A stretch of 5,598 nt of DNA from JAQVOO01 sp964524755 (GTDB lineage: Bacteria > Spirochaetota > Spirochaetia > Sphaerochaetales > Sphaerochaetaceae): contig CAZGDR010000079.1 of the NCBI GenBank assembly GCA_964524755.1, forward strand, positions 1 through 5,598, in the 5' to 3' direction. Below are positions 1 to 5,544 of the stretch, piece after piece. Each line of letters begins with the position of its first letter. Within the stretch, counting starts at the first letter, position 1. Under the pieces are notes generated by a model, which searched no databases, was not told where the DNA came from, and saw nothing but the letters and a program-made list of their open reading frames with translations. The translations under genes and the position numbers were made by a program.

Positions 1-163
1 GGAACATAGATCACAGTACTAGTTACCTCTTAGCGTAGAGTATACTCATCATAAAAAAGATAACAAGTGGGAGCAAAATGGTTATGGGTAAAGTAATGGT
101 ATGTGAATTCATTCTAGATCAAGAAGATTGACCTATTTGGGTGAAACACAATTATATCGCGGT

Positions 164-179
164 TGTATTTTGAAATACA
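164..179. repeat. 16-bp dyad, possible operator
   Basis: TGTATTT and AAATACA form 7-base arms around a two-base centre (TG). The compact symmetry is operator-like, but no gene in the window starts beside it and the motif matches no operator consensus I can name. It lies about 80 bases beyond the stop of the binding-protein gene. It could belong to a gene left of the window or be a chance AT-rich palindrome. Apart from this dyad and the terminator, bases 1-260 show nothing I can support as a gene. Confidence 0.25.
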
Positions 180-212
180 TTCTTCACATAATAGAAGCCT
201 GTTTATGAAAGA

Positions 213-247
213 GATGTTGCTGAATTAGCAACTAACCCAGCAACATC
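213..247 (-). terminator. Probable terminator hairpin after the binding-protein gene
   Basis: A perfect 10-base-pair inverted repeat (GATGTTGCTG at 213-222, CAGCAACATC at 238-247) encloses a 15-base loop and starts 14 bases after the TAG stop of the binding-protein gene. Read on the minus strand, the stem is followed by TCTCTTTC, a pyrimidine-rich but imperfect U-tract. The position suits the end of the four-gene operon. The weak U-tract means it could instead be a 3' stabilising hairpin or a leaky terminator. No U-tract follows it on the plus strand, so it is unlikely to be bidirectional. Confidence 0.6.
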
Positions 248-260
248 ATAGATTTGAAAA

Positions 261-1256
261 CTAGAACTCAAATGATGCGTAATTTTCTTTTGTGAAGTCG
301 GTAGGTGGTCCCATAATTACTGTTCGGTTATCATCCCAAACGGTAATGTTACCAACATTAGTGATTTCCTGATTATTATAAGGCTTTATACCATTCACAT
401 AGTTATAAGCTAGAACAACTGTTAAATAACCAAGTTTTGCAGGATCCCATAAAGTTCCGACTCTTAACGATCCATCTTCGAGATAAGGTCCTGAATCAGT
501 TGGTAATGAACTTCCAACAACTGCAATCGACTTATTTTTCCCCTTCTCTTGGACTGCTTGGGCTGCCCCGAGAGGAGCAGGTGTACTTACACCCACAATA
601 CCTTTCAAGTTAGGATATGCTTTGATTAAATCTAAGGTTTTTTGATAGGCAACTTGTTGTTTTTCATCCGTAGGCACTCTTTCGGTAACCAGTTTAAGGT
701 TAGGATATTTTACTTTGGCATATGCAAGACCATGGTCGATCCACGTATTCAAGTTAGCTGCAGATAAACCACCGGTGACAATGGCATATTCGCCAGAAGT
801 CCCCATTTCTTGAGCTAACAAATCCCACATGTGTTCGCCAAATTTTTGGTCATCAATCTGGTGTACTGAAATATCTACTACAGAAGGATCAGCGGGAGTA
901 TCCCAGTCGAATACAACGATTCCAGCTTTCTTAGCCTTCATCAGTACGGGTGTTAAAGCAGCGGCATCATTAGGTGCAACACAAATAACATCTACACCTT
1001 TGCTGATTAAATCTTCGAGCATCTTAACCTGCTCGGCCGCATCAGCTGTTGTTGGTCCTGTATAGATGACTTCGATTCCCAGATCTTTACCAGCTTGCAA
1101 AGCACCTGTTTCTGAGGCATTAAAGTAAGGAATACCTACCAGTTTTGGCATTACAACAATGGTCATTCCTTCATCTTTCTTTTCTGCAGCTGCTCCAGCC
1201 CAGACAGAGCCAACGATAAAGACTAGTACAATAAAAATACTTAGAACTTTTTTCAT
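261..1256 (-). CDS. Sugar/AI-2-type ABC transporter periplasmic binding protein (LsrB/RhaS-like)
   Basis: A 331-residue solute-binding protein of the periplasmic-binding-protein type I (ribose/rhamnose/LsrB) fold, which would capture the substrate outside the membrane and deliver it to the two permeases. Residues 1-20 are a signal peptide (MKK, hydrophobic core, cleavage probably after SVWA or in the following GAAAEKK); there is no lipobox cysteine. The mature part begins with VVMPKLVG (34-41), close to the IPKLVG start of LsrB. FDWDT (116-120), AANLNTW (166-172), GVSTP (222-226) and TLWD (268-271) lie at the positions of LsrB ligand-pocket segments. By hand alignment K38 and D119 match AI-2 contacts of LsrB, whereas N168, L169, V223 and T225 differ, so the ligand is not assumed to be AI-2. 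The ATG at 1254-1256 has a strong Shine-Dalgarno (AGGAGGAGGG) 5-9 bases upstream. It is the last gene of the operon, 81 bases after permease 2, and is followed by a hairpin. Function class is confident; the substrate is unknown. Confidence 0.93.
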   Translation of the reverse strand: MKKVLSIFIVLVFIVGSVWAGAAAEKKDEGMTIVVMPKLVGIPYFNASETGALQAGKDLGIEVIYTGPTTADAAEQVKMLEDLISKGVDVICVAPNDAAALTPVLMKAKKAGIVVFDWDTPADPSVVDISVHQIDDQKFGEHMWDLLAQEMGTSGEYAIVTGGLSAANLNTWIDHGLAYAKVKYPNLKLVTERVPTDEKQQVAYQKTLDLIKAYPNLKGIVGVSTPAPLGAAQAVQEKGKNKSIAVVGSSLPTDSGPYLEDGSLRVGTLWDPAKLGYLTVVLAYNYVNGIKPYNNQEITNVGNITVWDDNRTVIMGPPTDFTKENYASFEF

Positions 1257-1337
1257 AAGTTCCCTCCTCCTAATTTTTTCCTCAATAATTCACAAACATT
1301 ATTAAGGTCCATACCACATTAATTAACATACCTCCTT
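1257..1337 (-). promoter_or_regulatory. Intergenic leader with orphan consensus Shine-Dalgarno (STAB-SD-like)
   Basis: The 81 bases between permease 2 and the binding-protein gene hold two ribosome-binding sequences. The promoter-proximal one, AAGGAGGT on the minus strand (1330-1337), directly follows the permease 2 TAG. An ATG sits only one base after AGGAGG (1327-1329; a hydrophobic frame of 15 codons ending at 1282-1284) and another 11 bases away (1317-1319; five codons). Neither looks like a real gene. The second Shine-Dalgarno (about 1263-1271) serves the binding-protein gene. No clear terminator or promoter is visible, only a weak AT-only hairpin (1284-1303). By analogy with STAB-SD elements of Firmicutes, a ribosome bound at 1330-1337 could protect the 5' end of a processed binding-protein mRNA; this is inference. 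Confidence 0.4.
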
Positions 1338-2309
1338 CTACTTTTTCGTTTGTCCAGTAAAATAGTTAATCGCCAGTACCAAGATGAGAATAAATCCCAT
1401 TAATACGTTTGTTAGATACCTGTTTAATCCAAAGATGTTGAGACCACTAGAGATAACTTGTAAAATCATAACAGCAAGGAGCGTTCCGGCAACTTTCCCC
1501 TCGCCACCACTTATACTGGTACCCCCTAATACTGAAGCCGCGACCGATTGAAGCAGATATGATGATCCATACGATTCTTTAGCTGAATTGTAACGAGAAG
1601 CCATTATAATACCGGCCACCCCAGCCAATAATCCCGAAATAATATAAGTTTTGAATAATATTTGTTTGACTTTAATTCCTGAGAACTCGGCCACTCTAGG
1701 ATTGCTCCCTATCATAACGATGGCTGCACCCATTTTGCTCTTTTCAATCAACAACCACATTAAGAAAAGAACTACAATAAAAATGAGCATAGGAACAGGA
1801 ATGCCTAAAATTGCTGAATTTCCTATGTGTAAAAACATGAGCGGGAATCCTGAAATAGCTCCACCTTTGGTAATGTTTAAGCTGATTCCCTCAAATAACG
1901 TGGCAGCTCCTAAAGTAGCAATCATGGGGGTTACTCCGATATAGGAGACAACAAAACCATTAAAAGCCCCCAGAGCTGCGGAGACTAACAACATGAGAGC
2001 AATCCCAATAAGCACTGCTTGGAAGGGCATGTTTGTAGTTGCAAAGGAAGTACTCATTGCTAATCCACCCACTATCATGGATAACGTAGCCGTAAAGGTT
2101 AAAGAGAGGTTTATTCCACCGGTGATTATAATAAGCATCATCGACAATGAGAGGATACCAAATTCTGGGAGTTGAAAGGCTAAGGATTGAATATTGTAAT
2201 TACTTAAGAATTTGCGTGGTGATAATAATGTCATTACTATTACAACCGCAATAAATATAATAAAAAGAATTCCCACTTTGGTAGAAACAAGTTTCTTTAG
2301 TTTAAACAT
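1338..2309 (-). CDS. ABC sugar transporter permease 2 (LsrD/RhaQ-like, BPD_transp_2)
   Basis: Integral membrane subunit of the importer, 323 residues from the chosen start, close to the length of E. coli LsrD. It is strongly hydrophobic, with about eight to ten membrane segments (roughly residues 10-29, 49-67, 69-89, 96-122, 173-188, 220-239, 254-282 and 295-317). Family landmarks are GGIN (64-67), GVTPMIATLG (125-134), the cytoplasmic loop GSNPRVAEFSGI (201-212) that probably contacts the ATPase, and the glycine-rich VLGGTS...GGEGK segment (260-272). Start choice: the ATG at 2307-2309 has an AGAGGAGA Shine-Dalgarno about 9-10 bases upstream, inside the last codons of permease 1, and overlaps the permease 1 stop by 8 bases (ATGTTTAA). 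An in-frame ATG at 2331-2333 would add eight basic residues but lacks a good ribosome binding site. It would pair with permease 1 as a heterodimer. Family confident, substrate unknown. Confidence 0.92.
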   Translation of the reverse strand: MFKLKKLVSTKVGILFIIFIAVVIVMTLLSPRKFLSNYNIQSLAFQLPEFGILSLSMMLIIITGGINLSLTFTATLSMIVGGLAMSTSFATTNMPFQAVLIGIALMLLVSAALGAFNGFVVSYIGVTPMIATLGAATLFEGISLNITKGGAISGFPLMFLHIGNSAILGIPVPMLIFIVVLFLMWLLIEKSKMGAAIVMIGSNPRVAEFSGIKVKQILFKTYIISGLLAGVAGIIMASRYNSAKESYGSSYLLQSVAASVLGGTSISGGEGKVAGTLLAVMILQVISSGLNIFGLNRYLTNVLMGFILILVLAINYFTGQTKK

Positions 2310-3318
2310 TGTATGTGCTCTCCTCTTCAACATCCACTCGTACCTTCAATTTTTCATCTCGTTGTTTTTGAATCATATCGGCACTAATCGAAGAAATAAT
2401 AATGAGACCAACAACAATTTTTTGCCAGAAAGTAGGAATACGCGCGAGGATCATCCCATTATTAATAACACTAAAAAGAGAAACACCAATAAGTGTCCCA
2501 AACACAGAACCGTAACCACCTAAAACACTAGCCCCTCCCAATACTACGGCTGCAATGACTTGCATCTCAAAGCCAAGAAAAGCATTCGGGTCGACCTGCC
2601 TCATAATAGAAGTATGAGCAACAGCGGCAAGGCCAATAATAAAGCCCTCAAATGCATATACAAATATAATGATTCTATTTGTTTTAAACCCCATCCTTTC
2701 TGCTGATTCGAGATTGCCACCAAGGGCATAAATCCCACGTCCTATTACGGTATGTTTTAAAACGAACCACGTGAGAACTATGATTGGGATAAGAAATATA
2801 ACTTGAATCGGAATTCCAATAACTCGACCATCAGCGAGAGTTTTTGGTAAAAGAACAATTCTTCCAAAGTCTATAAAATTTTGGGGTATTCCCGTAATCC
2901 AGTTACCATTAGTAGTGTACAACACGATACCCAAAATCATACTCATTGTTCCCAGCGTTGCTACAATCGGAGGAATTTTCAAAGTGGAAATTAACAGGCC
3001 ATTAATCAGGCCCATAAGAATTCCCGCAACACAGGCAATAATTACAACTAGAAAAATATTTTGCGTAAAGTAAACCAAAGATTGGCCAAGTATGACCGTG
3101 ACTGCGGTAATAACTGATGCTACTGAGACGTCTATGCCTCCCGTTAATAAAACAATCAACATCCCCATCGCCATCATCGCGAGAACTAGATTACCTTTTA
3201 GAAGATCTAGAAAGTTTTCGGCTGTGAGAAAGGCTGGATTTATTATGGCAATAACAACTGATATTAGAATAAGTATTATTAATAGAGGCAATTCTTTCAT
3301 CTTCTTTAGTTTGTTCAT
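2302..3318 (-). CDS. ABC sugar transporter permease 1 (LsrC/RhaP-like, BPD_transp_2)
   Basis: First membrane subunit of the importer, 338 residues from the chosen start (342 from the alternative), matching LsrC (342 in E. coli). Hydrophobic segments lie at roughly 10-28, 43-59, 64-82, 87-109, 115-135, 167-187, 215-234, 250-279 and 297-314. Family marks are GGID (60-63), IPPIVATLG (115-123), the loop GRGIYALGGNLESAERMG (193-210) expected to dock on the ATPase, and VLGGASVLGGYGSVFGTLIG (259-278). A charged cytoplasmic tail ends in VEEESTYNV; the codons of that tail supply the Shine-Dalgarno of permease 2. Start choice: the ATG at 3316-3318 has GAGGA five bases upstream. The ATG at 3328-3330 overlaps the ATPase stop as ATGA, which would give translational coupling but has a poor Shine-Dalgarno. 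Either start is possible. It is distinct in sequence from permease 2 although homologous, so the membrane pore is probably a heterodimer. Confidence 0.93.
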   Translation of the reverse strand: MNKLKKMKELPLLIILILISVVIAIINPAFLTAENFLDLLKGNLVLAMMAMGMLIVLLTGGIDVSVASVITAVTVILGQSLVYFTQNIFLVVIIACVAGILMGLINGLLISTLKIPPIVATLGTMSMILGIVLYTTNGNWITGIPQNFIDFGRIVLLPKTLADGRVIGIPIQVIFLIPIIVLTWFVLKHTVIGRGIYALGGNLESAERMGFKTNRIIIFVYAFEGFIIGLAAVAHTSIMRQVDPNAFLGFEMQVIAAVVLGGASVLGGYGSVFGTLIGVSLFSVINNGMILARIPTFWQKIVVGLIIISSISADMIQKQRDEKLKVRVDVEEESTYNV

Positions 3319-3326
3319 ACATTTCC

Positions 3327-4817
3327 TCATATTGCTTTACTCATAATGTCTTCTTGACTGAGACCTTCACAAAACATCTTTGCAGTCACCCTTCCCCGTC
3401 TCATTACCACCACTCTGTCACATATAGCTAGAATTTCAGGCAATTCAGAGGAGACTACAATAATTCCTAAGCCGGCTTCGGCCAAGGAGCGCAATAATTT
3501 ATGTATTTCAGCTTTTGCTCCGACATCAATTCCATTTGTGGGTTCGTCTACAATGAGTATTTTAGGCTCTGTTGCCAGCCATTTTGCAATTACAACCCGT
3601 TGTTGATTTCCTCCTGAAAGTTTTGCCGTCAAGAGGCTCGGGTTATCGGGACGTATTTCTAATTTTTTTATCCATGTCTTTACTAATTTTTCTCTTTTGG
3701 TTTGATTTATTAACCCCAATTTATTACTTAAGGATTCAAGGAGTGTGAGAGCTAAATTCTCTCTGGTAGATTTCTTTAGTACTAGTCCTTCTAAAAGTCG
3801 ATTCTCCGGAATAAAAGCAATCCCCGTATCCATAGCTTCTGTAGGTGTTTTGATTGATATCTCCTTCCCTTCAAGCAGAAGTACTCCCTCATCTGCCGTA
3901 TTAAGCCCAAAAATTGATTTAACTACCTCAGTTCGCCCGGCACCAACTAAGCCCGTGATTCCCAACACTTCGCCACGATGTAACGTAAAGTTAATATCTT
4001 TAAAGTTCCCTTTCTTAGTAAAATTTTGGATCTCAAGGAGCGGTTCATCAAGGTGGCGTTTAGGGTACATCGTATAACTGATTTGCCTTCCAACCATCAG
4101 TGCTATAAGCTGACTTTCATCCAATTCATCGGCATTATAGGTCCCTACATACTTGCCATCTCGTAAAACAGAGAATCTATCGGAGATCTCAAATACCTCA
4201 TCGAGCTTATGACTGATAAAAAGCATGGAGATTCCTCTCGCTTTGAGAGAAAACATGATTTGAAATAATTTTTGAACTTCGGTATTTGATAAGGAGGACG
4301 TAGGCTCATCAAGAATGAGTAATTTGGCATTATTTGCCAATGCTCGAGCAATTGCTACAAGTTGTTGTCGGGCCACTGAGAGATCGCCTAGAGGCACATC
4401 CAAGTCTATGTTATCAACATCGAGCTGTTGTAACATCTCCTTTGCCACGCTCTGCATCTCGTTATAATTGACTAAGCGTTTATCCTGTTCAACATATCTT
4501 CCTAGGGTAATATTCTCTAAGACAGACAAGTTTGGAAACAGTGAAAAGTCTTGATAAATTACAACTATTCCGTGATGCAGAGAAATAAGAGGGTCTAAAT
4601 TAGTTAATATTTCATCACCCATTTTTATTATTCCATCAGGTTCGGGTTGGTATACCCCTGATAGAATTTTAATCAAAGTAGATTTCCCCGCCCCGTTTTC
4701 TCCTATTAAAGCATGGATTTCCCCTTTATTTATGGCGAGTTCAACATTTTGCAGAGCTTTAACTCCTGGAAAGTTTTTAGAAATATTTTCAATTTCTAAC
4801 AGGGGGGTGGTTCCCAT
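3327..4817 (-). CDS. Sugar ABC transporter ATPase with two nucleotide-binding domains (LsrA/RbsA/MglA-like)
   Basis: Cytoplasmic ATPase of 496 residues, two fused ABC domains as in RbsA, MglA and LsrA, which powers the permease pair. Domain 1: Walker A GENGAGKST (39-47), Q-loop Q89, degenerate signature LSVARQQ (146-152), Walker B LLILDEP (166-172) with E171, and switch H203 in ISHKLDE. Domain 2: Walker A is GLVGAGRTE (289-297) with R295 in place of lysine, signature LSGGNQQR (400-407), Walker B ILIVDEP (420-426), and the switch histidine replaced in VVSSELPE (454-461). One intact and one degenerate site is normal for this subfamily, so this is not damage. The ATG at 4815-4817 has AAAGGAG six bases upstream. 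It is the first gene of the operon, with a leader of about 165 bases from the predicted promoter, and its TGA stop lies at the start of permease 1. A run of six C residues (minus strand, 4802-4807) lies in codons 4-6. Confidence 0.95.
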   Translation of the reverse strand: MGTTPLLEIENISKNFPGVKALQNVELAINKGEIHALIGENGAGKSTLIKILSGVYQPEPDGIIKMGDEILTNLDPLISLHHGIVVIYQDFSLFPNLSVLENITLGRYVEQDKRLVNYNEMQSVAKEMLQQLDVDNIDLDVPLGDLSVARQQLVAIARALANNAKLLILDEPTSSLSNTEVQKLFQIMFSLKARGISMLFISHKLDEVFEISDRFSVLRDGKYVGTYNADELDESQLIALMVGRQISYTMYPKRHLDEPLLEIQNFTKKGNFKDINFTLHRGEVLGITGLVGAGRTEVVKSIFGLNTADEGVLLLEGKEISIKTPTEAMDTGIAFIPENRLLEGLVLKKSTRENLALTLLESLSNKLGLINQTKREKLVKTWIKKLEIRPDNPSLLTAKLSGGNQQRVVIAKWLATEPKILIVDEPTNGIDVGAKAEIHKLLRSLAEAGLGIIVVSSELPEILAICDRVVVMRRGRVTAKMFCEGLSQEDIMSKAI

Positions 4818-4849
4818 ATAACACTCCTTTTATTCAGATAAACATCTTA

Positions 4850-4916
4850 GGTGTATAATATTAAAACTAATTTATTCTTTTTACCATTGAACTAGATTCT
4901 TTTTGAATAATACACC
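4850..4916. repeat. 7-bp inverted repeat in the leader region
   Basis: GGTGTAT (4850-4856) and ATACACC (4910-4916) are perfect inverted copies 53 bases apart, with two further pairs possible after one mismatch. In the leader RNA they could close a large AU-rich domain between the attenuator-like hairpin and the ATPase Shine-Dalgarno. A small AGAT/ATCT hairpin (4836-4847) lies just downstream. In this AT-rich stretch chance is a real alternative. Confidence 0.25.
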
Positions 4917-4917
4917 C

Positions 4918-4939
4918 AAAAAACCTCTGCCCCAAGGTT
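4918..4939 (-). terminator. Possible attenuator hairpin in the ABC operon leader
   Basis: Read on the minus strand, AACCTT (4934-4939) can pair with GAGGTT (4922-4927; one U-G wobble) around a six-base loop, and the stem runs directly into six T residues (4918-4923, the first two of them in the stem). This hairpin plus U-run is the form of an intrinsic terminator, placed between the predicted promoter and the first gene, as in an attenuator. The stem is short and only two pairs are G-C, so it would be weak. I could not see a convincing competing antiterminator or match it to a known riboswitch class. Confidence 0.3.
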
Positions 4940-4989
4940 GATGATTTCAGCTCGCTCATCTACACATGTAGTGCCAAAGTGTTGTCTAT

Positions 4990-5017
4990 ATAGTATCACA
5001 TGCAATACGACTGTCAA
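4990..5017 (-). promoter_or_regulatory. Sigma-70/A promoter of the ABC importer operon
   Basis: On the minus strand a perfect -35 TTGACA (5012-5017) is followed after 16 bases by TACTAT (4990-4995), a -10 with four of six consensus bases. TGA directly before it gives an extended -10 (TGnTACTAT). Transcription would start near 4983, about 165 bases before the ATPase ATG. It is the best promoter-like sequence in the gap between ferredoxin and the ATPase. Immediately downstream, CTACA and TGTAG (4960-4971) form a small dyad that could be an operator or a leader hairpin. No clear terminator separates the ferredoxin gene from this promoter. Confidence 0.6.
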
Positions 5018-5115
5018 TCTTCTTACTTCAAACCATAAATTAAAATGGTAATGTGACTAGATATTATGAGATGTTTGGTTGAGAAGCGTAAACTGTAAAA
5101 TAATTTATGCTGTAG

Positions 5116-5307
5116 TTACTCTTCTATACTGATGGCAGCTGTAGGGCAATTATCTTCTGCTTCCCGGGCTGCGTCCTCAACATCTGAAGGGACTGGGTTT
5201 GCAATTACTATTGCTATTTGCTCCTCATCCATTTCAAACACCTCAGGACATATTGTAACGCAAAGCTCACATCCAATACATGCATCTCTATCAACTTTAG
5301 CTTTCAT
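5116..5307 (-). CDS. Monocluster [4Fe-4S] ferredoxin
   Basis: A 63-residue acidic electron carrier, full length for the one-cluster bacterial and archaeal ferredoxins; it passes low-potential electrons between cytoplasmic redox enzymes. The cluster ligands are C10, C13 and C16 in CIGCELC, with the remote C54 in the NCPTAAI motif. C20 lies in the usual CP position of the first motif. In the P. furiosus and D. gigas type this cysteine forms a disulfide with a cysteine about ten residues before the last ligand, but here that place is A46, so C20 has no partner and only one cluster is expected. The second CxxCxxC motif of 2[4Fe-4S] ferredoxins is absent. The ATG at 5305-5307 is preceded by a run of seven G residues three bases away, which serves as an unusual Shine-Dalgarno. 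It is separated from the importer by 298 bases and a strong promoter, so a functional link with transport is not implied. Confidence 0.93.
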   Translation of the reverse strand: MKAKVDRDACIGCELCVTICPEVFEMDEEQIAIVIANPVPSDVEDAAREAEDNCPTAAISIEE

Positions 5308-5350
5308 ACACCCCCCCTAGAAGATAGTGAACTTAAGGATATCACGATTT

Positions 5351-5418
5351 TTGGAATAACACTATTAAAGCTTAGAAGTATATCTATCACACACTAGCCC
5401 GAATATGAATTATTCCAA
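5351..5418. repeat. 9-bp inverted repeat upstream of the ferredoxin gene
   Basis: TTGGAATAA (5351-5359) and TTATTCCAA (5410-5418) are perfect inverted copies separated by 50 bases. They frame the central part of the gap in front of the ferredoxin gene, and the only promoter candidate I can find overlaps the distal arm region. They could be paired operator half-sites, the base of a large hairpin, or coincidence. Confidence 0.35.
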
Positions 5419-5429
5419 TCTATCCTCAA
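5402..5429 (-). promoter_or_regulatory. Weak promoter candidate for the ferredoxin gene
   Basis: On the minus strand TTGAGG (5424-5429) and CATATT (5402-5407) are spaced 16 bases apart, each matching four of six consensus positions. The start would lie near 5395, giving a leader of about 90 bases. The distal arm of the inverted repeat (5410-5418) falls in the spacer. The match is modest, and transcription from the upstream reading frame is an alternative, since no clear terminator is visible between them. Confidence 0.25.
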
Positions 5430-5469
5430 ATGATTTACTCCTGTATGGATAAAACTGTGGTTTAATAGA

Positions 5470-5544
5470 GTGAGACTAGGGAGAGAATCCCTGAAGGAGA
5501 AAGGAAGAGGAAGCCCTTTCGGTTACTAATCTCACGGCTTCCCC
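5470..5544 (-). other. Potential structured RNA with H-type pseudoknot topology
   Basis: Two long helices can be drawn. Helix A pairs 5536-5544 with 5507-5515 (GGGGAAGCC with GGCTTCCTC on the minus strand, nine pairs). Helix B pairs 5526-5535 with 5470-5479 (GTGAGATTAG with CTAGTCTCAC, ten pairs). Their arms alternate in the order A, B, A', B', which is a pseudoknot. Each helix contains one pair that is a G-U wobble in minus-strand RNA but an A-C mismatch in plus-strand RNA, favouring the minus strand. Two local hairpins are also possible: GAAAGG/CCTTTC (5499-5520), and AGGGA/TCCCT (5478-5492). The segment overlaps the 3' end of the open frame at the window edge. No known riboswitch or ribozyme consensus was recognised. 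Confidence 0.3.

Noticed and set aside
38..47. Perfect palindrome GAGTATACTC
   Set aside because: Ten bases of self-complementary sequence with no neighbouring promoter or gene; easily expected by chance.
78..131. Plus-strand 17-codon frame (MVMGKVMVCEFILDQED) with GGGAG four bases upstream
   Set aside because: Too short to judge, matches nothing I know, and the frame after its stop is interrupted again; a chance frame or a decayed gene cannot be told apart.
829..1065. Plus-strand frame of 78 codons opposite the binding-protein gene
   Set aside because: It lies entirely antisense to a convincing gene, has a low-complexity Ser/Ala-rich product and no family features.
2212..2523. Plus-strand frame of 103 codons across the permease 1/permease 2 junction
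   Set aside because: Antisense shadow of two clear membrane protein genes; the product is Asn/Thr-rich without motifs.
4145..4351. Minus-strand frame of 68 codons inside the ATPase gene
   Set aside because: Out-of-frame shadow of the ATPase around its first Walker B region; no separate start signal.
4867..4959. Remnant of a ROK-family regulator in the leader (SSSMVKRIN resembling the ROK N-terminus)
   Set aside because: The likeness covers only a few residues and the following frame shows no similarity; treated as chance.
5132..5320. Plus-strand frame of 62 codons opposite ferredoxin
   Set aside because: Complete antisense overlap with a ferredoxin whose cysteine motifs are unmistakable.
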